From Haloechinothrix aidingensis (GTDB taxonomy: Bacteria > Actinomycetota > Actinomycetes > Mycobacteriales > Pseudonocardiaceae): 64,000 nucleotides of DNA. A model generated the notes under the pieces. That model worked only from the letters and a program-made list of their open reading frames with translations. It did no database searches and was not told the origin of the DNA. Positions within the stretch are counted from its first letter, which is position 1; each line of letters begins with the position of its first letter. Positions 1-7,347 of this stretch are shown piece by piece. The stretch spans positions 1-64,000 of the forward strand of contig NZ_JACCKD010000005.1 of NCBI RefSeq assembly GCF_013450155.1. Direction: 5' to 3'. Made by a program: the position numbers and the translations under genes.

Positions 1-1
1 C

Positions 2-1648
2 CGCAAGGACGGCAAACCCGGCCGGAAACACGCACTGGCGGGGCCACGGTCGTTGACGTGGACGATGGACCCACACATCCTCATCGACGCCTTCCGCGAC
101 GCCAAGCTCATCGGCCAGGACGAAGGCCTACGACTCGTCGAACGCCCCACCCGGCAGGGCCACGGGTGGGCGGTCACGGTCGATCTGCCCGCCACGCGGA
201 AGGCCGCCGACGTGATCCAACGCCGCGACGCCCTCGCCTCCGCGTTGGCGGTGGATGAGGTGCAACTGCTCATCGAGCGGGTCCGCGGCAGCGGTGGCCA
301 CGCCGGACGCGTGGCCCTGTGGGTGGCCGACGCCGACCCCTACGACACCCCACCGGCACGCACCCCACTGGTGGACGCGGCCCGGTGGGACGTGTGGCGG
401 CCCGTGCCGTTCGGCCGCGATGCCCGCGACCGGCCCGTCACCCTGCCCCTGGTCTGGACCTCCCTCCTGGTGGGCGCCATCCCGCGCCAAGGCAAGACGT
501 TCGCCACCCGCCTCGCCGCCGCCGGGATGATCCTGGACCCGCACACCCGCCTATATGTCGCCGACTTCAAAGCGGGCAAGGACTGGGACGCCGCCCAGAC
601 CGTGGCCCACCGGTTCCTCTCCGGCGACGAACCCGACCACGTACTCACCCTGCGAGACTGGCTGACGGAGCTGGTCGGCGAGGTCCAAAGCCGCTACCGG
701 CGCATGCGCACGCTGGATGATGCCACCTGCCCCGAATCCAAGATCACCCCCACCATGGCCCGCGATACCGCGCTGGACATGCCGATCACCGCCCTGGTCA
801 TCGACGAGGTCCAAGTGCCCCTGGAAGACCGCACCCCCATCACCGCGGGCGGACGGAAACTCACCGCCGGAGAACACCTCGGCGAACTACTCACCTGGCT
901 AGCCAAGAAAGCACCCGCCGCCGGAGTTATCCTCATCCTGGCCACCCAGCGGCCCGACTCCAAAACCATCCCCTCCGGCCTACGGGCAGTGCTGGGCTCA
1001 CGGTTCGCCCTGCGGGTGATGGACTGGCGCGACTCCAACATCATCCTCGGCGAACAGATGAACACCCGAGGCCACGACGCCAGCCGCCTGCTGGCCGCGC
1101 ACAAGGGCGTGGGCATCCTCCGCCCCGACGGCGAGGCCGACACCCCCGGCGACGAGCTGGCCACCACCGTGCGCACCTACTACATGGCCGGACAGGACTG
1201 GCGCACGATCTGCCAACGCGGCCACGCCCTCCGCGAGGCCGAGGGCACCCTCACGGGACACGCCACCGGCAACGAACCCGTACCACGGATCGACCACGCC
1301 ACAGCGGCCACAGCGATCAGCACCCGAAGCGACACCGCGGCCGGGACCGCTGGACTGCCGGAACCGCTCGCCTCCGTCGCCGACTATCTCGCCGAGGACC
1401 TCCACCCCGAGCACGGACGCACATTCATCCCCACCGCCGAACTGCTCGACGCGCTGAATGCCGAACCCACCGCGTTCGCACGGCACATGAGCGACCACGG
1501 CTGCACCCCCGTCCGCCGCCGCATCCCCGACGACGACGGCACACCCCGCCAAGTACGCGGCTACCGCACCACCGACATCCAAACCGCCATCCACACCCAC
1601 CAGCCCGACCACAGTGACGATCGCGAGACCGATGACGATGAGGAGTAG
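2..1648 (+). CDS. TraB/FtsK-SpoIIIE-like DNA translocase of an integrative conjugative element (5' partial)
   Basis: Hexameric-type ATPase that would move double-stranded DNA through the septum or between cells during conjugation of actinomycete integrative elements. The frame is open to the left window edge, so the N-terminus is probably outside. A TTG at 53 is the only start seen inside, and the residues before it are also in frame. Counting from that TTG, Walker A is GAIPRQGKTF (141-150) and Walker B is ITALVIDEVQ (245-254). The last 100 residues look like a compact winged-helix region, as in TraB/FtsK gamma domains that read short DNA repeats. The stop codon abuts a cluster of CCCGTCAC repeats. 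Family assignment is firm; the conjugative role is inferred from the type of FtsK protein and its small-gene neighbourhood. Confidence 0.85.
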   Translation, partial: RKDGKPGRKHALAGPRSLTWTMDPHILIDAFRDAKLIGQDEGLRLVERPTRQGHGWAVTVDLPATRKAADVIQRRDALASALAVDEVQLLIERVRGSGGHAGRVALWVADADPYDTPPARTPLVDAARWDVWRPVPFGRDARDRPVTLPLVWTSLLVGAIPRQGKTFATRLAAAGMILDPHTRLYVADFKAGKDWDAAQTVAHRFLSGDEPDHVLTLRDWLTELVGEVQSRYRRMRTLDDATCPESKITPTMARDTALDMPITALVIDEVQVPLEDRTPITAGGRKLTAGEHLGELLTWLAKKAPAAGVILILATQRPDSKTIPSGLRAVLGSRFALRVMDWRDSNIILGEQMNTRGHDASRLLAAHKGVGILRPDGEADTPGDELATTVRTYYMAGQDWRTICQRGHALREAEGTLTGHATGNEPVPRIDHATAATAISTRSDTAAGTAGLPEPLASVADYLAEDLHPEHGRTFIPTAELLDALNAEPTAFARHMSDHGCTPVRRRIPDDDGTPRQVRGYRTTDIQTAIHTHQPDHSDDRETDDDEE

Positions 1649-1781
1649 CCCGTCACGACCACCCGTCACACCCCACGGGACGCGTCACACGGGGTGTGAC
1701 GGGCTGGCACGGGTGGTGAACTGGGGAAACGCGACACGTGACGGGTGTGACGGTGGGTCGAGAACCCGTCACGCCCGTCAC
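1649..1781. repeat. Cluster of 8-bp CCCGTCAC repeats in both orientations (candidate clt/transfer or Rep-binding site)
   Basis: Exact CCCGTCAC copies lie at 1649-1656, 1662-1669, 1765-1772 and 1774-1781. Inverted copies (GTGACGGG) lie at 1696-1703 and 1738-1745. One-mismatch copies lie at 1681-1688 (CGCGTCAC) and 1747-1754 (GTGACGGT). The array starts immediately after the translocase stop. In Streptomyces elements the clt transfer locus is made of short repeats bound by TraB and lies next to or inside the 3' end of traB, so this placement fits. An iteron or repressor-binding role is the alternative. Confidence 0.6.
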
Positions 1782-1999
1782 GATCCGGCCTGCTGCGGGC
1801 CGATATCGAGACCATCCGGGGAGCTGTCACAGCCGGTCTGCTCGACCAGCCGCTCCACGGTCTCGGCCAGCCGATCCACCCGCGCGGCCAGCCCATCCAC
1901 CCGCGCGGCCAGCCCATCCAGCCGGGCCGTGATCGCCTCCAACCGAGCCGCGATCACCTCCACGCCGCCGCTCTCGCCAGGCTGCTCGTCGTCTAGCAT
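1778..1999 (-). CDS. Small heptad-repeat coiled-coil protein (73 aa)
   Basis: Unrecognised small protein. After an acidic start (MLDDEQPGES) it consists of alternating Leu/Val heptads (ARLDGLAARVDGLAARVDRL) and a polar tail, predicting a parallel coiled coil. The ATG at 1999 is chosen because the upstream extension is Arg/Pro-rich and lacks heptads. It is the last gene of a minus-strand run of small genes. The stop codon lies inside the last CCCGTCAC repeat. The DNA carries three near-identical 21-bp units (1865-1927), so the coil grew by heptad duplication. Confidence 0.5.
   Translation of the reverse strand: MLDDEQPGESGGVEVIAARLEAITARLDGLAARVDGLAARVDRLAETVERLVEQTGCDSSPDGLDIGPQQAGS
1865..1927. 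repeat. Three tandem 21-bp units
   Basis: Units of the form GGCCAGCC(G/C)ATCCACCCGCG repeat at 1865, 1886 and 1907. Each is exactly seven codons of the minus-strand coiled-coil gene. Confidence 0.7.
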
Positions 2000-2095
2000 C
2001 GCTGGCCGCACTTTGCGCAGACCTGCCCGCCGCCGCCTTGCACTGGGACCGGGGCATGCGCCCCACCCTGCGGGCACCCACCCAACGCGGGGGAA

Positions 2096-2539
2096 TCAGG
2101 CGGTCCCGGCTGCCGCTCCGTCCTCGTCGTCGGGGTCGGTGGTGTGGGGGTGTAGGCAGTGGGCATCGGTGACGGCCTCCACGAACAGAAACAACACGCC
2201 GGTCGCGGTCGGGATATCGAGATACAGCGAGTCACCCCGCGAGGCGATCGCCAAATGCATGCGACGGGAACGGGCCAGATCCTCGGTATCGCCACAGCGC
2301 ACCCACCGTTGTTCCGCCGGTGCCCACGTCTGACGCGGATGCAGGTACGTACGGGTGTGGTGCTCGATCCAGTCCGCGACCGCGACCGGATCGACCAACA
2401 CCGCATCCGGCACCCGCGCCAACCGCGCAAACCGGCACCGCAGCAGCGGACACGCACCGTCGGCGCGGGCAATCACATAGCCGTGCCAATGCACCCCGGC
2501 CCAGTACCACGCGTCCGAGATCACCACCCGGCTAGCCAT
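2096..2539 (-). CDS. Hypothetical protein of the integrative element (147 aa)
   Basis: Unrecognised. Aromatic-rich N-terminus (DAWYWAGVHWHGYVIA) and a hydrophobic strand near the C-terminus (GVLFLFVEAVTDAHCLHP), then an acidic tail. Probably a cytosolic alpha/beta fold. The ATG at 2539 is preferred because it overlaps the stop of the upstream gene by 8 nt, implying translational coupling; a longer reading to 2716 would run through that gene in another frame. Second from last in a minus-strand operon of four small genes between the translocase and the regulator. Confidence 0.55.
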   Translation of the reverse strand: MASRVVISDAWYWAGVHWHGYVIARADGACPLLRCRFARLARVPDAVLVDPVAVADWIEHHTRTYLHPRQTWAPAEQRWVRCGDTEDLARSRRMHLAIASRGDSLYLDIPTATGVLFLFVEAVTDAHCLHPHTTDPDDEDGAAAGTA

Positions 2540-2777
2540 CGCCCGCACCACCATCGAGCCGTCCCCCGGGTGGAGGTGCCAGCAGCAAGCAGGGCTCACA
2601 CGGCATACCCCGGATACCGTCCAGCAGCTCCAGCTCACCCGCGCCGAACGACGCCCCGCAATAGGCATCCAACCGCGCCACATCGTCGCTCGGTTCCGGG
2701 AAGACGTGCGTACCACGCCGGGACTCGCCGACCGTGCCCGGCAGCGGCCGAGCCAACAACAGACGCACCCCCATCAC
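2532..2777 (-). CDS. Small Cys-containing hypothetical protein (81 aa)
   Basis: Unrecognised. Begins at a GTG whose GTGA overlaps the stop of the upstream gene. N-terminus GVRLLLARPLPGTVGESRRG; a C-x2-C-like pair occurs near the end (MPCEPCLLLAP). The gene lies in a tightly overlapping run (4 nt upstream, 8 nt downstream), typical of an integrative-element operon. Confidence 0.5.
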   Translation of the reverse strand: MMGVRLLLARPLPGTVGESRRGTHVFPEPSDDVARLDAYCGASFGAGELELLDGIRGMPCEPCLLLAPPPGGRLDGGAGDG

Positions 2778-3199
2778 GTCTCACCCCAATCGGGGTGGAG
2801 ACCGGTGGAAACGGGCGAGGTCGGGGTCATACCCGTTCCCACCGGAGCCAACAACCGCGCCAGACCACCCGCCATCGGCCCCGGCCAGCGGCGCTGCCGC
2901 AGCTCATGGGCGCGCTCCGGAGTGACAAGGCGCGGATGTACCTGCACGAACCGCACGCATCGCCGACACGGTGGGCCGGGCGGATCGACCATCGAGCCCG
3001 GCATCACCACATGCCCACACAACGCCCGATACAACCCGCGACGCCGGTAACTCGCCGACAATTCGGCATGGGCGACCACGTGCTCGCGGCCATCGCTGAC
3101 ACATCCCACCCATGACGCCCGCACCGCACGTTCCTGCCGCTCGGGCCGAGCCTCGTTCACCGTCGCCTCCACACACACGTCACCGGACTGACCAGGCAC
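2774..3199 (-). CDS. Cys-rich hypothetical protein of actinomycete integrative elements (141 aa)
   Basis: First gene of the minus-strand operon. It contains YRALCGHVV, a Pro/Gly turn, then PPGPPCRRCVRF. This Cys-x(n)-Cys-x2-Cys arrangement recurs in small proteins next to translocase and regulator genes in actinomycetes and could bind a metal. The function is not known to me. It diverges from the regulator gene starting at 3316, with about 115 bp between. Confidence 0.55.
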   Translation of the reverse strand: MPGQSGDVCVEATVNEARPERQERAVRASWVGCVSDGREHVVAHAELSASYRRRGLYRALCGHVVMPGSMVDPPGPPCRRCVRFVQVHPRLVTPERAHELRQRRWPGPMAGGLARLLAPVGTGMTPTSPVSTGLHPDWGET

Positions 3200-3315
3200 A
3201 ACCGCCTATGTCACACTGAAATCAGCTTCTCGTTGACACATGAGACTCAGACAGGACACGAGCGGGACATAACGGGGACGTATCCGAACACCACGAACGG
3301 ACGGGAGAATCCGCG

Positions 3316-4482
3316 ATGAGCGCTGAACACGAGCACGCGCGGCCACCGCGCACGGTGCTCGAAAACAAGATCCGCGAGCGCAGGCAGACCCTCGAAGAGT
3401 TCGCCGACTACGCCGAGCAGTTCGCCCGCGAACACGGCGAACCCGGCACCCTCAGCGTCCGCCACCTGAAGCGGCTCGTCGCCGGACAAGGCACGCACGG
3501 GCAACCGCTCGGTCGTCCCCGACCAGCGACCGCGCGCCTGCTCGAACGCATCTTTGACATGAGCATTGACAAACTCTTGTCGCCCCCTACCCCAGCACAA
3601 GACGAACACGACGATGAACGCGAGCTTCGCCGGATGCTGCATACCGCCGCCCGCATCGACGGCACCGCCCTGGATCTACTCCGCGAACAGCTCAACGCCA
3701 CCCGGCGGCTCGACCGCCAACTCGGCGCACCCATAGCCCACGACGAAGTGCTCACCAAAACCCGCCAGGTCACCCAACTCCTCCACCACAGCCTCACCCC
3801 CGCCACACGGAGCCAGCTCGCCGCGCTGCTGTCCGAGCTGTGCAGCCTCGCTGGATGGCAAGCCCTCGACATGGGCCAGATGCGCACCGCGTGGCAACAC
3901 TACGAACGCGGCCGGATGGCCGTCAGCGAGACCGAACAACCCGCCTACCGCGCCCACACCATCGCCGGACAGGCCTTCGTGCTCATCGACCTCGGCGACA
4001 CCACCAACGCAGCCACACTGCTCGCCACCACACGCGAACACACCGGCCGCACCACCAGCCCGCTCATGCGGGCGTGGCTCGCCGCCGCCCACGGCGAAAC
4101 ACTCGCCGCCGACGGCCAACCACACGCCAGCATGCACGCCTTCGACCAAGCTCATGCGCTCCTACCCCGCGACCTCGGCGACACCGAGGGGCCATACGTC
4201 GCCCTCGACCCCATACACCTCGCCCGATGGCGCGGCAACGCCCTCGCACGCACGAGCAACCTCGGAGCCACCGACGTCCTGTCCACCGCCCTTCGCCAAC
4301 TCGATCCCACCTTCACCCGCGCTGAAACCGCGCTCCATGCCGACATTGCCACCGCGTACACAGCCCTCACCGACCACGAGCGCGCCGCATATCATGCGCG
4401 TCGGGCTGAACAGCTAGCGACAGAAATCGGATCAACGCGACAACAACGACGAATCTCAGCATTCGGGGCTCTCCCGGCATAG
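3316..4482 (+). CDS. Helix-turn-helix regulator with TPR-like C-terminal region (388 aa)
   Basis: Probable DNA-binding regulator of the integrative element. Residues 1-95 form an Xre-type or related HTH domain (KIRERRQTLEEFADYAEQFA, then SVRHLKRLVAG), ending in an LSPP linker. Residues 110-388 are all helical with repeated A-x-H/Y-x2-A patterns (AWQHYERGRMAV, AAYHARRAEQLATEI) like tetratricopeptide arrays of quorum- or growth-state regulators in actinomycetes. The ATG at 3316 follows a purine-rich site (GGGAGA). Divergent from the small-gene operon, which it may control. Confidence 0.75.
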   Translation: MSAEHEHARPPRTVLENKIRERRQTLEEFADYAEQFAREHGEPGTLSVRHLKRLVAGQGTHGQPLGRPRPATARLLERIFDMSIDKLLSPPTPAQDEHDDERELRRMLHTAARIDGTALDLLREQLNATRRLDRQLGAPIAHDEVLTKTRQVTQLLHHSLTPATRSQLAALLSELCSLAGWQALDMGQMRTAWQHYERGRMAVSETEQPAYRAHTIAGQAFVLIDLGDTTNAATLLATTREHTGRTTSPLMRAWLAAAHGETLAADGQPHASMHAFDQAHALLPRDLGDTEGPYVALDPIHLARWRGNALARTSNLGATDVLSTALRQLDPTFTRAETALHADIATAYTALTDHERAAYHARRAEQLATEIGSTRQQRRISAFGALPA

Positions 4483-4870
4483 ATGGGGTTAATCGAGCGG
4501 GACTACCTCAAGATCGATGGGTTCGGCCCGACGCGCCGACCTTGAGACAGTCCCATGCGGAGAAACGAGCGCCTCAATGGACCGGGCGATGACCCGATGT
4601 ATTCGACGAAGCCGACGGAGACAGGCGCTCGGCTCGCTATCCCTCTCCAGCAGTGACACGGGAGCTCAGCACGCGGCTGGCCCTGTCTCTGCTCAGCCGC
4701 ATGCTGACGCTCCGACACATAGCGCTCTCATCTCGTTTTCGATGCCCGTTGATCCCCATGCCTCGCCACGATCAACTGCGTCCGACCCCCGGCCCACGAC
4801 TCACCAATACATTGACACAGTCAGATCCTGAGAATACGGTAATTCGCGTAACAAAGGAAGGGCGACCGCG
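4483..4870. other. Intergenic stretch without a recognisable gene
   Basis: No convincing open frame, tRNA or terminal repeat was found. It marks the change from the conjugative-element genes to decayed metabolic genes, so an attachment site could lie here, but no matching direct repeat was found. Confidence 0.4.
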
Positions 4871-5998
4871 ATGGAACTTCATGCGCAATTGTGGGACGTC
4901 GTGGGGAGTGGTCCGGCTGGCGCGAGTGCTGCGTATGTGGCGGCGAAAGCAGGGATAAATGTGCTGCTGCTTGAGCGTTCAGAGCTGCCTCGCTACAAGA
5001 CGTGCGGTGGTGGCATAATTGGAACGTCAGAGCGTTTGCTTCCTTCTCGGGGCACAGGTTCCTGTCAAGGATCGGGTGCGGGCAGTGACCTTTAGTCTCA
5101 ATGGTCGATTTACCAGAACGCGCTGGTCCACCTTGCCGCTTTTCACCCTTGTTAGTCGTGACGAATTTGACCTTGCGTTGACGCGTGCTGCCGTGGAAGA
5201 AAGAGCGACCTTGCTCACTGGGGTCACGGTTAGTGGGGTCGAACGGGAGGAGCGATTAGCGGCCGAGAGCGCTGCGGTCCGCGTGGTTACGCGCAATGGT
5301 CCGACATTTCGCGCTCGTTCCGTAGTGGCTGCAGATGGAAGCGCCAGTCATATAGCCCGGTCCGTGGGGCAACCTACGATCAGGTCGATATGGGGCTCGA
5401 GGCCGAAATCCCTGTGGACCGCTCGGTTGCAACGCGATGGTCGGGGCGTATCGCCCTTGGCTGGGGGCCTTTGCCAGAATCATATGGTTGGGTCTTCCCG
5501 AAGGGCGACTCGCTGACGGTTGGGGTCATCGCACAGAGAAGCAGCGGAGCGGATGTCAGGGCTTAGCTCAACGCCTTCATCGGGCGATTGGGACTGGAGT
5601 CGTTCCCGCCCCGTATTCGTTCCGGGCATCTGACGAAATGTCGCGCGGTCGACTCGCCAGTGTCCCGTGACAAGGTCCTGCTCGCAGGCGATGCTGCGGG
5701 TCTCCTGGAGCCATGGACCCGGGAAGGCATCTCGTTTGCCCTTCGTTCTGGTCGATTGGCGGGCGAGTACGCCTCGCGCCTCGCCCGAACAGAGGATGCT
5801 TCGCACATATTGAGGTATGGCCGTTCCTATCACGACGCGATCGTGGCCGATGTCGCGTCCGAAATGCGTGCCAGTCGCGTACTCCTCAGCTCATTCTCAC
5901 GTTGGCCATGGGCATTCCATGCGGCCGTAACGACGCTGAAGAGCACCTGGGACGGATTGGGTGATTTTCCCGTGGAAATGGATCGCTCGAACACATAG
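4871..5998 (+). pseudogene. Geranylgeranyl-reductase-family FAD oxidoreductase, broken
   Basis: The three pieces together span a full-length family member. The N-terminus carries the FAD dinucleotide fold (GSGPAGASAAYVAAKAG, then LERSELPRYKTCGGG). A frameshift near 5040 moves to the frame ending in SRDEFDLALTRAAVEE and VVAADGSASHIAR. A second shift near 5365 returns to the first frame, which has an in-frame TAG at 5564-5566 before GDAAGLLEPWTREGISFALRSG, the second FAD motif. Two frameshifts and a stop make a functional product unlikely. Family members reduce prenyl double bonds in quinones or lipids. It carries no RNA-guided or mobile signature of its own. Confidence 0.85.
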
Positions 5999-6134
5999 CG
6001 TACGACAAGACGGCTGTACGCAGAGTTGTCAAACATATCGCGGCGCGTTCTCTTCGATAGCCGACCGCAGACTCGTCCTCGCACCGCAGACACATTGGGC
6101 GTGTCGCGATAAGAACTCTGTCCATCGTTTGTGA

Positions 6135-6340
6135 TCAACGGTAGCGCATTGTCAGGCGGCGGCTGCCACGGAACGGATCCAGCGGGGCGGTTTTGACCGG
6201 GTCTTTCCAGTCCTGGTCGTGCTCGTCGAGCCCGTCGGACAGCACCCTGACCGTGCGGCGTTCGACGACTTCCACCCGGTTATGTATCGCGGCGCCGATC
6301 CCGCCCGCCGCAACCGTGATGAGGTTGACTCACGTGTCCG
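6135..6340 (-). pseudogene. Unidentified C-terminal coding remnant downstream of the ferredoxin
   Basis: The minus strand downstream of the ferredoxin has an open frame ending ...HDQDWKDPVKTAPLDPFRG and a TGA at 6135-6137, starting with VNLITVAAGGIGAA. In P450 operons a ferredoxin reductase often follows the ferredoxin, and the glycine-rich start is loosely compatible with a nucleotide-binding fold, but 65 codons are too few to decide. Confidence 0.25.
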
Positions 6341-6346
6341 TGGCGA

Positions 6347-6541
6347 TCACGAGTCGCTCACGGTGATAGCGTGAGATGGGCACATGCGAGCGGCTTCGCG
6401 GACGAACTCGTACTCGTCGATGGGTGGCGTTTCCTGTCGCAGCTCGACGGTTCCGTCGTCTCTCTGATCGAACACGTCGGGAGAGGTCAGCACACACAGC
6501 CCCGTTCCAACGCAGCGGTTCTTGTCGACGGAGACTTTCAT
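6347..6541 (-). CDS. 3Fe-4S ferredoxin (64 aa)
   Basis: Small electron carrier of the type that feeds actinobacterial P450s. Motif: CVGTGLC near the N-terminus and a distal CPSHAI, with Thr-Gly where a fourth cluster cysteine would be, hence a 3Fe-4S cluster. The length is typical. The ATG at 6541 has a strong upstream AGAAGGA. It lies directly behind a P450 that is now broken; the P450 frame has lost its stop and runs across this gene. The protein itself looks intact and may serve another P450. Confidence 0.9.
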   Translation of the reverse strand: MKVSVDKNRCVGTGLCVLTSPDVFDQRDDGTVELRQETPPIDEYEFVREAARMCPSHAITVSDS

Positions 6542-6560
6542 CGGAGACTTCCTTCTCTCG

Positions 6561-7163
6561 CCAGGTTACGGGTAGATCGTGCACGCCGTAGATGGCACTG
6601 TCGTGCTTGACCGGCAAGTCATCGACGAGCATCGCGAGCACAAGGGTGGGGATCCACTGAGCGAGGGTCCGTACCGCGACCTGCGGATCGACGCGGGCCA
6701 GGGTCTGGGCGAGACACTGATGTACGCCGGAGCCAAACGCGACATGCCGGCTCGCATCGGCGCGATGGATGTCGAACATGCCAGGATCCGCGAGAACATC
6801 CGGGTCTCGGTTGGCGATGTCGTGTAGGACGATCACCCCCTCGACCGATCCGGTTGGGCGACCGTTGATGTCGGTGTCCTGCAGGGTCGCCCGGCGACGA
6901 CCCATATGAAAGATCGAGAGGTACCGTAACCGGTCGTCGTGGCTCACCGCGCCTGTGTTCAGATGGTTTGCGGCGAGACGGCTGACCATCAACACGCTCC
7001 GTACATCCTCGTATGCCGTGGCAAGCCAGGGTGTCGAGTCGTCCCGGATGCGTACCCGCCCGGTCCGCGTGTCGTCGCGCACAGCGAGGGGTTCCTGCGA
7101 AACGCCGAGAGGACAACGCCCCGCGACGGGGGACGCAACCGATGGTTGTTCGGCTGCGCTCAT
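6561..7163 (-). pseudogene. Cytochrome P450 (CYP105-like) with large internal deletion
   Basis: The N-terminus (from ATG 7163 after GGAGCGACAG) and the heme-binding end (HVAFGSGVHQCLAQTLARVD) are present, as is the GVHDLPVTW terminus typical of CYP105-type proteins. About 200 residues between roughly positions 60 and 75 are missing, including the I-helix. The K-helix E is lost (DDRLRYLSI for EELLRYLSI). The expected stop after VTW has become CGA, so the frame continues to 6330 over the ferredoxin. Non-functional. Confidence 0.85.
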
Positions 7164-7202
7164 CTGTCGCTCCTCCATATCAGGCACCGCACGCGTTGCG
7201 AT

Positions 7203-7232
7203 ACGTACAAACGAAACATGTCATTATGTCAA
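7203..7232 (-). promoter_or_regulatory. Possible promoter of the P450/ferredoxin pair
   Basis: On the minus strand TTGACA (7227-7232) is followed about 17 nt later by a weak -10 (TGTACG/ACGTAT), 40 bp upstream of the P450 start, in an AT-rich patch. Confidence 0.3.
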
Positions 7233-7347
7233 TAAAAACTGACTCCCCCGGCCCTGTCAAGGGAACGGCGAGCAGGGTGAGGCCGGCAGCGGGCACGTGC
7301 GCCACGGATTCCACCGCCACTGCGGCATCCGTCAGGCACCCACCTAC

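Noticed and set aside
1649-1781. CRISPR-like array
   Set aside because: Repeats are only 8 bp, in both orientations and unevenly spaced, so they are binding sites rather than a CRISPR. No other array or cas gene was seen in the window.
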